This document shows positions 8,647 to 14,480 of a stretch of DNA of 38,933 nt, one piece after another (positions within the stretch are counted from its first letter, which is position 1; every line of letters begins with the position of its first letter). The notes under the pieces are model-generated. The model was not told the DNA's origin and did no database searches. It saw nothing but the letters and a program-made list of their open reading frames with translations. A program made the translations under genes and the position numbers. Source of the DNA: an uncultured Roseburia sp. (GTDB taxonomy: Bacteria > Bacillota > Clostridia > Lachnospirales > Lachnospiraceae); the NCBI GenBank assembly GCA_947573605.1, contig CANPGM010000035.1, positions 1 to 38,933 of the forward strand, given 5' to 3'.

Positions 8647-9498
8647 ATGGGAGAAGTGCCATCGTATCCGATGATTTTCAGGAAAGAAAAAAAAACGTCG
8701 GTCGATATGAATCGGGTGGTCGGAACATGTGACATTTTATTTATCTGTCTGGATACGCTTCGATATGACGTGGCGGTCCGGGAAGAGGCGGCGGGTGCGA
8801 CGCCTGTTTTAAACCGCTACGGCTTTTGGGAGAAGCGCCAGGCGCCGGGCAACTTTACATATCCGTCCCATCACGCCATGTTTGCGGGATTTCTGCCCTG
8901 CAGCGAGGAGGTCAGAAATATGGCGGATCGGGAACTTTTGTTTTATCCGGGTGAAATCGGCCTGAGACGAAAAGTACCCGACGGCGCTTATGCCTTTTCC
9001 GGCAGTACGATTATGGAAGGACTGCAAAAAGACGGTTACGAAACCTGGTGCGTAGGAGGCGTGTCCTTCTTTGACAAGCGTTCCGACATGGGCAGAGTTT
9101 TTCCGGGATATTTTGAGAAAAGTTTCTGGAATCCCTCGTTTGCCTGCCCGGTAAAAGAAAATACAAAAAATCAGGTGGATTTTATTTTAAAGAAAATCAG
9201 GTCTGCCGATTCGGACAGGCATTTGTTTCTCTATCTAAATGTAGACGCCATTCACTATCCGAATTACTTTTATCTCGAGGGGGCTGCGGGAGATAGTCTG
9301 CTTAGTCACGCCGCCGCGCTGCGGTATGTCGACAAGGAACTCGGCCGGCTGTTCGACGAGTGGAAAGAGCAGCGGGGAGATACGTTTGTAATATGCTGCT
9401 CGGATCACGGAACCTGTTACGGAGAGGATGGTTTTTTATATCACGGGGTCAATCATCCCTCGGTAAATACCGTGCCGTATAAGCATTTTTTCCTGTAA
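8647..9498 (+). CDS. STM4013/SEN3800 family hydrolase (alkaline phosphatase fold)
   Basis: Predicted metal-dependent hydrolase of the alkaline phosphatase/sulfatase superfamily. The first metal-binding Asp is in DILFICLDTLRYDVA. The nucleophile region is NFTYPSHHAMFAGFLP. The second metal site is SDHGTCYGEDG near the C-terminus, followed by HHGVNHP-like residues (YHGVNHPSVNTVPYKHF). I chose the ATG at 8647, with GAGGGG at 8638-8643; the ATG at 8635 precedes that site. The family core begins near MNRVVGTCDILF (8707), so the N-terminus is slightly extended. The gene ends at 9498 with its stop codon lying inside the target duplication of an inserted palindromic element. About 125 bases separate it from the previous gene. 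Confidence 0.82.
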   Translation: MGEVPSYPMIFRKEKKTSVDMNRVVGTCDILFICLDTLRYDVAVREEAAGATPVLNRYGFWEKRQAPGNFTYPSHHAMFAGFLPCSEEVRNMADRELLFYPGEIGLRRKVPDGAYAFSGSTIMEGLQKDGYETWCVGGVSFFDKRSDMGRVFPGYFEKSFWNPSFACPVKENTKNQVDFILKKIRSADSDRHLFLYLNVDAIHYPNYFYLEGAAGDSLLSHAAALRYVDKELGRLFDEWKEQRGDTFVICCSDHGTCYGEDGFLYHGVNHPSVNTVPYKHFFL

Positions 9499-9803
9499 GG
9501 ATTCGGGTGTCAAAAGGCAGTCTTTTCGATTTAAACTGGCAAATTGCACAAAATAAATCACGGAGCTGTTTTGTGCAGGGAAATGAGATTCTCTTAACGC
9601 TCTGTTCGTTATCTGCAATTTGGGGACATGGAAGTCCCCAAAAGCCCGCAATGAGCCAGGATGGCGATTGGCGGGCGGTTGCACTGCGGAGAAATCACCC
9701 GGTCAGAGCATTTAGAGAATCCGTTTGCCGGAACATACAGCGAGTGATATTTTGTGCAATTTGCCAGCCAACAGCTTAAAATCGGCCTATTGACATCCGA
9801 ATT
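9499..9803. mobile_element. MITE-like palindromic element with terminal inverted repeats
   Basis: A 305-bp non-coding element. Its ends are imperfect inverted repeats: ATTCGGGTGTCA at 9501-9512 against TGACATCCGAAT at 9791-9802 (11 of 12 match). Further in, a perfect 19-bp arm (9536-9554 against 9749-9767) and a weaker arm around 9587-9605 against 9705-9720 follow. CTGTAA occurs immediately on both sides (9493-9498 and 9804-9809), which looks like a 6-bp target duplication. The centre holds smaller hairpins (GGGGAC/GTCCCC, GCCCGC/GCGGGC). Removing the element would leave the flanking genes 42-43 bases apart, a normal operon spacing. No transposase is inside, so movement would need a helper in trans. 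Confidence 0.75.
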
Positions 9804-9851
9804 CTGTAAAGGAAGCAATTTAAATAATAAGTTACAGAGAGAAGTCTTGCT

Positions 9852-11231
9852 ATGAATCCTTATATTCAATATATGTACAGTTATCCGCATAAAACGGCTT
9901 ATGGTCCGCTTTCCGGCGTTTTTTTAAAGGAATATGCCAATTTGTTATCCGGTCCGGGACAGGGGCTTTATTTTCATGTTCCGTTTTGTCAGGCAAAATG
10001 CGGTTACTGCAATCTTTTTTCCGTGGCCGGGGCCTCGCCGGAGGCGGCGGACCGGTATTTGGATGCAGTGGAGCGGCAGTGCGCGCAGTACCGGGAGGTT
10101 TTGGCTCCGTTTCAGGCTGTGTTTTCGGAATTGGTTGTTGGCGGCGGTACGCCGCTATTTTTGACGGAAAGTCAGTTGGAGCGAATGTTTTTCCTGATAA
10201 AAGAGCATTTTGAAATGACGAGAACCGCGGATATTGTGATTGAGACTGCGCCTAATCAGACGACGGCGGAAAAGCTTGCGATTTTAAAACAGGCGGGAGT
10301 GACAAGAGTCAGCATGGGCATTCAGAGCTTTTTAGACGAAGAGCTTTCGACGTTAAAACGTCATCATACGGCGGAAGCGGCTGAACGGGCGTTAATACTG
10401 CTGAAATCCTTTGCGTTTCCGTGCGTCAATGTGGACTTTATTTACGGGATTCCGGGGCAGACGGAGGATAGTCTGCAGTCTTCTTTGAAAAAAGCGGTGT
10501 CTTTTTCACCGGACGAGATTTTTTTGTATCCGCTGTATGTAAAACACGGCGCGGGACTGGAACATGCGGGGGTCGTGCCTGATGCGCAGGCTGCCGTGAT
10601 GCAGTATCGGTCCGCCGCCCGGTTTTTAAAAGAAGCGGGGTTCAGGCAGGATTCCATGCGGAGATTTGTGCGTACGAAAGAAAAGCGGCGGTTTTCGGAA
10701 TGTGGTTTCGGGTCGTCGCTTGCGCTTGGATGCGGAGGGAGGAGCTATCTGGGAAATCTTCATTTCTGCAGTCCGTATGCGGAAACGGGAAGCGAATGCT
10801 TCAGGCGGCTGCATGAATTTGAACGTACGAAAGATTTTACGGAAATTACAAACGGTATTTTTCTTTCGGAGGAAGAGGAAAAGCGGCGGTATATCATTCG
10901 TCATTTGCTTATTTATCCGGGGTTGTCGCTTCTGCGCTACCGTGCTCGTTTTCAAAGCGAAGCGGCGGACGATTTTCCGCTTCTTGCAGAATGGCAGGAG
11001 AAAGGGTATCTGCAGAAAACGACCTCTAAAGGAGGGGAAGGCGCGGCGTATACGCGGAAAACGGAAGGCGGACAGGAGGATTTTCTTTCGCTGACGGAAG
11101 AAGGGCTGGAGTTGTCCGATTATCTCGGCCCGCAGTTGATTTCTTCGGAGGTGGAGCGTGCAATGCAAAAGTGGGAGGAACGTCATGGGCGGATATACGG
11201 TTTTATACCGAGGCAGTCTGAAAAGCTGTAA
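9852..11231 (+). CDS. STM4012 family radical SAM protein
   Basis: Radical S-adenosylmethionine enzyme of 459 residues related to the HemW/HemN-like branch. The [4Fe-4S] cluster motif is CQAKCGYC (C46, C50, C53), preceded by the HemN/HemW-type YFHVPFC. It is followed by a SAM-binding GGGTP (residues ~98-102) and by IETAPNQT and VSMGIQSF, which match the TIM-barrel strands of HemW. The C-terminal ~120 residues resemble the HemN-type winged region (EEEEKRRYIIRHLLIYPGLSL). It is annotated elsewhere as an STM4012 family protein and is probably not a true coproporphyrinogen oxidase. RBS-like AGAGAGAAG lies upstream of ATG 9852. It overlaps the next gene by 47 bases. Confidence 0.87.
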   Translation: MNPYIQYMYSYPHKTAYGPLSGVFLKEYANLLSGPGQGLYFHVPFCQAKCGYCNLFSVAGASPEAADRYLDAVERQCAQYREVLAPFQAVFSELVVGGGTPLFLTESQLERMFFLIKEHFEMTRTADIVIETAPNQTTAEKLAILKQAGVTRVSMGIQSFLDEELSTLKRHHTAEAAERALILLKSFAFPCVNVDFIYGIPGQTEDSLQSSLKKAVSFSPDEIFLYPLYVKHGAGLEHAGVVPDAQAAVMQYRSAARFLKEAGFRQDSMRRFVRTKEKRRFSECGFGSSLALGCGGRSYLGNLHFCSPYAETGSECFRRLHEFERTKDFTEITNGIFLSEEEEKRRYIIRHLLIYPGLSLLRYRARFQSEAADDFPLLAEWQEKGYLQKTTSKGGEGAAYTRKTEGGQEDFLSLTEEGLELSDYLGPQLISSEVERAMQKWEERHGRIYGFIPRQSEKL

Positions 11232-12690
11232 TTATCACTGTTCTTACTGTCCGTTTTCAAAGCGGTCAGGAGGGGATAGAGACGTATTAAACCGGGAGCT
11301 TAGAAACGACCGGAAGCAGTGGTTTTCTTTTGTGAAAATGTTATTGGAGCGCGTGGAAGCAACTAACATTCGTGCGCTTATGGTAACGCCTTACGGCGAG
11401 GCAATGATTCATCCGTGGTACTGGGAAGGGCTTGCGCAGCTTTCCCGGCATGACGGAATCGATGCGGCGGGCGCGCAGACGAATGCAAGCTTTTCCATCG
11501 AGCCGTTTTTTGAGTTGTTTCAAAAGGCGGGCGGCAAGCCGGAAAAATTGAGGCTTTGGGCGACGTTTCACCCGGAAATGACTTCCGTTTCGGCATTTGC
11601 GGAAAAATGTACCAGACTTTGGGAATTGGGAGTACAATTGTGTGCAGGAGCCGTAGGCGCCCCTGAGAATATGGAGTTGTTAAAGCAGCTTCGCAAGGAG
11701 CTGCCGGAAGGGATTTATCTCTGGATAAACCGGATGGACGGAATGCGGCGGGCTTATACGCCAAAGGAGACGTCGGGGTTTGCGGAGATAGATCCTTATT
11801 TTTACCGGGAATTACTGCCGCATCCTGCGAATGAGAAGGAATGCGCCGGAAGAATGTTTCTGGAAGCGGACGGCAGGATTCGCACCTGCAATATCGCGCC
11901 CGTGCAAAAACGCGGTTTGAAAGAAGTTCCGGTATGGGAAACGCTGCCGGCGCCGGTCTGCGGGCGTAAGCGCTGCTCCTGTTATCTGGCCTATGGCGGC
12001 AGAGACAACCTTATGAATCAGGCGTTGTTCGGCCCTTATCCGCTGTTTCGGATTCCGAGACGTCCGAAGGCCGTTTTTTTTGATATTATGGGAACGCTGG
12101 TTTCGGACGCGGACGCGTCCGACAGGATTTCTGCGGAGACGGTCGCAGGACTTTCTTCGTTAAAGAAAGAGGGAGCCGTATTGCTTTTTGCAACAACGCT
12201 TCCATATGGCGAGGCGGTAAGGCGCTGCCGGAGTGTCCGCAGTCTGTTTTGCGGCGGAATTTTTGCGGCGGGCGCGCATCTCTTTTTGGAAAAAGACGGA
12301 AAAACAAGAGAATATTTTTATTATCTGGATGATGTCTGTCTGTCGTTTTTAAAACCGTTGGAGCGGAAATACGGATGCCGCATTTTAACGCTTAAAAACG
12401 GCGGCCGTTGTTATAAAATCACTCTTTTGCGCGCGCATCGTAAGCCGTGGAGAGAGAAGGAGGCGAGAGAACTGTTTGACGCGCTGCCGGAGGAAATCAG
12501 AAACGGTATGCGATATTTGATCGAGGATAACTGTCTGCAGATGGTGTCGGCGTATGCGGATAAAGCAGGCGGCGTGAAAAAGCTCTGTGAATGGCTTTGC
12601 GTTTCTCCGGAAGAGACTTATGCCGCCGGAGATTCGGCGGAGGATGTAAAAATGATGGAGCTGTGCGGGAGCCGGACAAAGGACCGGTAA
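11185..12690 (+). CDS. STM4011 family radical SAM protein fused to a HAD-like domain
   Basis: A 501-residue fusion. Residues ~1-290 are an STM4011 radical SAM enzyme: cluster motif CNYHCSYC (C15, C19, C22), and an auxiliary cysteine set later (CAGRMF, RTCNIAP, then CGRKRCSCYLAYGG) that may hold a second Fe-S centre. Residues ~295-501 are a HAD-superfamily (Cof-like) domain: motif I FFDIMGTLVS (D300), motif II ATTLPYGE, a motif III lysine in DKAGGVKKL, and motif IV GDSAEDVKMM (D483). The second Asp of motif I, normally the acid/base in phosphatases, is Met302. The protein stops about 18 residues after GDSAED, shorter than most Cof-type domains. I chose ATG 11185, which follows GGGAGGA, instead of the ATG at 11158. 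Confidence 0.83.
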   Translation: MGGYTVLYRGSLKSCNYHCSYCPFSKRSGGDRDVLNRELRNDRKQWFSFVKMLLERVEATNIRALMVTPYGEAMIHPWYWEGLAQLSRHDGIDAAGAQTNASFSIEPFFELFQKAGGKPEKLRLWATFHPEMTSVSAFAEKCTRLWELGVQLCAGAVGAPENMELLKQLRKELPEGIYLWINRMDGMRRAYTPKETSGFAEIDPYFYRELLPHPANEKECAGRMFLEADGRIRTCNIAPVQKRGLKEVPVWETLPAPVCGRKRCSCYLAYGGRDNLMNQALFGPYPLFRIPRRPKAVFFDIMGTLVSDADASDRISAETVAGLSSLKKEGAVLLFATTLPYGEAVRRCRSVRSLFCGGIFAAGAHLFLEKDGKTREYFYYLDDVCLSFLKPLERKYGCRILTLKNGGRCYKITLLRAHRKPWREKEARELFDALPEEIRNGMRYLIEDNCLQMVSAYADKAGGVKKLCEWLCVSPEETYAAGDSAEDVKMMELCGSRTKDR

Positions 12691-12752
12691 CATAAGGGAA
12701 GTGAGTTTCCCGCAGAAAAAGGGCATAAGGCGGGAACGAAACAGGAAAGAAA

Positions 12753-12794
12753 ACCGGAACGGCGGATGGATTCACTGCCGTTCCGGTTCTTTTT
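12753..12794. terminator. Intrinsic terminator between convergent genes
   Basis: A perfect 11-bp stem, ACCGGAACGGC (12753-12763) with GCCGTTCCGGT (12777-12787), is followed by TCTTTTT on the plus strand. On the minus strand an A-rich stretch upstream gives a weaker U-tract, so it may serve both the radical SAM gene and the convergent regulator gene. Confidence 0.85.
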
Positions 12795-12797
12795 CCG

Positions 12798-13028
12798 TTA
12801 ACCCCTGTCCGGCGGTATGAAGACCAGTAAATCGTTAATGTCGCACTCCAGTACCGTGCAAAGTTTGCATAATACATAAACATCCAGACGAGTAATACTG
12901 TTTGTACAGTAATTGTCTATCTGTTTCCAATTCATTTCGGCTTTGTGCGACAGTTTATTTTTGCTGAGTCCCTTTGCTTTTAATAATTCGTTCAGGCGAA
13001 TTTCCAAATGTCCGTAATTTTCTTCCAC
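12798..13028 (-). CDS. Cro/C1-type helix-turn-helix regulator
   Basis: A 76-residue small DNA-binding protein that is almost entirely an HTH_XRE domain: LNELLKAKGLSKNKLSHKAEM holds the first two helices, and WKQIDNYCTN and LDVYVLCKLCTVLECDINDLL the recognition and packing helices. The ending DINDLL is the usual end of such domains. The start is GTG at 13028 (minus strand), 7 bases after GGAGG. It is convergent with the radical SAM cluster, sharing the terminator between them, and divergent from the small protein genes. Target unknown; one of the two neighbouring operons, or its own promoter, is possible. Confidence 0.88.
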   Translation of the reverse strand: MEENYGHLEIRLNELLKAKGLSKNKLSHKAEMNWKQIDNYCTNSITRLDVYVLCKLCTVLECDINDLLVFIPPDRG

Positions 13029-13352
13029 AATGATACCTCCGACAAATAAATAATTGAAAATACCGATACCTTAATTTTATATTTGTTATAGAAGCTTGAT
13101 AATCCTAAATATATATTAGACTACTAATTGTAGAAAAGAAATCATGGAATCAAAGATTGATTTGTCATCTTATGTCGATTCTTATCACATGGTTTTTCTT
13201 GTATTTTCGACTATTACTTGATATAGTGTCATTGTAATCTGTAACAAGTATTAGAATACCTAAATAAGACGTTTTGCCGCACGGACGATTTTATTTATAT
13301 TTTGTCGAAATATAAGAAGGGAAAACGTGCCGAAGGGGAGAAGGAGGGAAAA
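13029..13352. other. AT-rich divergent intergenic region
   Basis: 324 bases between the regulator gene (minus) and a small gene (plus). It is AT-rich and must hold the promoters for both, but I see no clean -35/-10 pair. AATTTTATATTTG at 13074-13086 and the stretch around TTGATATAGTG (13218-13228) are the most promoter-like pieces. No RNA gene or repeat was recognised. Confidence 0.5.
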
Positions 13353-13550
13353 ATGAATCTTGATTACTTTAAGGATAAGGTTTTTGATTTACTCAATGAT
13401 TCGGAGGAAATGGCAATCAGCGATATCGAGACGAACGACAGGGAAGACAGATTCGAAGTTTTTCTGCAAAATGGCAGTCTTATTGAAATAAATTTCTGTG
13501 AATCGGCAGTGCCGGTTTACAGAGAGTTACGGGAACTGGATGCGGGTTGA
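13353..13550 (+). CDS. Small acidic protein of unknown function
   Basis: A 65-residue protein beginning MNLDYFKDKVFDLLND and rich in Asp and Glu. It looks like a short helix followed by beta strands (RFEVFLQNGSLIEINF). No membrane segment and no catalytic motif are seen. I recall similar small proteins in Lachnospiraceae but no function. ATG 13353 has AAGGAGGG at 13341-13348; the in-frame TTG at 13302 lacks such a site. It is divergent from the Cro-type regulator, so it may be its target, which is inference from position. Confidence 0.6.
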   Translation: MNLDYFKDKVFDLLNDSEEMAISDIETNDREDRFEVFLQNGSLIEINFCESAVPVYRELRELDAG

Positions 13551-13600
13551 AAGACAGTGCGCTTCTGTTCTGAATTTTTTTGAGAGAAAGCCGCTATTTC

Positions 13601-13629
13601 TTGAATTTTATATAAATATACGGTACAAT
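13601..13629 (+). promoter_or_regulatory. Promoter of the small-protein pair
   Basis: TTGAAT (13601-13606) and TACAAT (13624-13629) with 17 AT-rich bases between, 87 bases ahead of the gene at 13716. Confidence 0.65.
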
Positions 13630-13715
13630 AAACACGTTGTAAAAACGGATGCAGTCTATATATGAGAAGGTGAAAGCCAAAGCGTGCATCAGATACAAAA
13701 AGGGAGGAGCAGACA

Positions 13716-13937
13716 ATGGATTTAAAAGAAAAAATCAGTAAGGTCGTAGAAGAAGTATCCGGTAATCCGGATCTGAAGGAACAGTTTGAAAAGGAACCCG
13801 TAAAGGTAATAGAGAAATTGATCGGCGTGGATCTGCCTGACGATATGGTTATGAAAATCATTGACGGCGTAAAAGCAAAACTGACTCTGGATAATGCGTC
13901 AAAGGCCGCCGATGCGATAAAGGGGTTATTTCACTAA
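13716..13937 (+). CDS. Small protein with Nif11/NHLP-leader-like layout, function unknown
   Basis: A 73-residue, mostly helical protein. The core (VSGNPDLKEQFEKEPVKVIE, then IGVDLPDDMVMKIID) resembles the leader part of Nif11- and nitrile-hydratase-type (NHLP) precursor peptides: a stretch like 'D-P-x-L-x-x-x-F-x-x-D-P-x-x' followed by 'G-x-x-L-P-D-D'. A Gly-Gly or Gly-Ala cleavage site and a Cys/Ser/Thr-rich core are missing; the C-terminus is AADAIKGLFH. So it may be a stand-alone small protein of the same fold and not a peptide precursor. GGGAGGAG lies ~8 bases before ATG 13716. It sits in a two-gene unit with the next small membrane protein. Confidence 0.6.
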   Translation: MDLKEKISKVVEEVSGNPDLKEQFEKEPVKVIEKLIGVDLPDDMVMKIIDGVKAKLTLDNASKAADAIKGLFH

Positions 13938-13997
13938 CTTCCGGGTATGCCGATGCAGCGAAAAAAAATATTGTCAAAATAGAACAGGGAGGAGCGT

Positions 13998-14189
13998 ATG
14001 AAAACAAGAAATTTGTTTTGGGCGTTTCGTTTAGTCGCGATCGTAATATGTACCATTACTCTTTTCGGTTCGAATTTTTTCAGTATTGCACTGCCGGATT
14101 TTATTACACGAAGCATCGGACTGCTTGATTTGGCTGCATTGCCGATATTGGGATATACAACAGTTAAGAAGCTTGCGGATAAGCAGTAA
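13998..14189 (+). CDS. Small membrane protein, two helices
   Basis: A 63-residue protein with two predicted membrane segments, FRLVAIVICTITLFGSNFF (~10-28) and LLDLAALPILGYTTV (~42-56). It has short basic ends (MKTRN at the start, KKLADKQ at the end). No family recognised. GGGAGGAG lies ahead of ATG 13998 and the gene follows the previous one by 60 bases, so they are probably co-transcribed, ending at the terminator at 14271. Confidence 0.6.
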   Translation: MKTRNLFWAFRLVAIVICTITLFGSNFFSIALPDFITRSIGLLDLAALPILGYTTVKKLADKQ

Positions 14190-14270
14190 TGAATCCAGTT
14201 TATGGAATTGCAGCCCACGGAAAAATGAATAACCGCCGTACATATGGAACGGCGCGCTAAGACAGGGAAT

Positions 14271-14297
14271 CAGGAAAAGGTTTCCTGTTTTTTTTTT
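14271..14297 (+). terminator. Intrinsic terminator before the phage-like island
   Basis: CAGGAAA (14271-14277) pairs with TTTCCTG (14281-14287) over a three-base loop and is followed by ten T (14288-14297). It isolates the upstream small genes from the island's own promoter. Confidence 0.88.
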
Positions 14298-14324
14298 GCG
14301 CAGTTTGAAAGTCTGCATTTATGC

Positions 14325-14353
14325 TTGACATAAGAACATATGTTTGATAGAAT
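14325..14353 (+). promoter_or_regulatory. Promoter of the RNA polymerase/tail island
   Basis: TTGACA (14325-14330, perfect consensus) and TAGAAT (14348-14353, 5 of 6) with 17 bases between. It lies directly after the terminator and 128 bases before the RNA polymerase-like gene. The spacer contains a LexA-type box (separate entry). Confidence 0.82.
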
Positions 14354-14373
14354 CAAATAAGAACATAAGTTCG
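14333..14373. promoter_or_regulatory. Two LexA (DinR-type) SOS boxes
   Basis: Box 1, AGAACATATGTTTG (14333-14346), matches 13 of 14 positions of the Gram-positive LexA consensus CGAACRNRYGTTYG and lies in the promoter spacer. Box 2, AGAACATAAGTTCG (14360-14373), matches 12 of 14 and keeps both GAAC and GTTC half-sites; it lies just downstream of the -10. Their centres are 27 bases apart. Binding here would block the promoter, so DNA damage should induce the island. The match is seen; the regulation is inference from known LexA biology. Confidence 0.75.
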
Positions 14374-14480
14374 AATACCTGTAATCAGAAGATTGTCAGA
14401 GATTCCGGTAAATCAGGAATCTGTTTGAATCGGAATGCAGGAGGAAGGGAATCAATCGGAACAGATTAAAGAAGGATGAA

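Noticed and set aside
9507-9779. 90-codon plus-strand frame between STM4013 and STM4012
   Set aside because: It lies within the palindromic element, shares its inverted-repeat bias, and has no ribosome site or protein-like pattern.
10626-11186. 186-codon minus-strand frame opposite the STM4012 gene
   Set aside because: Arg/Phe-rich shadow of the radical SAM coding strand, without any recognisable domain.
9852-11231. Oxygen-independent coproporphyrinogen III oxidase (HemN/HemW)
   Set aside because: The radical SAM core is HemW-like, but the neighbours are the STM4011-4015 set, so the specialised family name is more accurate.
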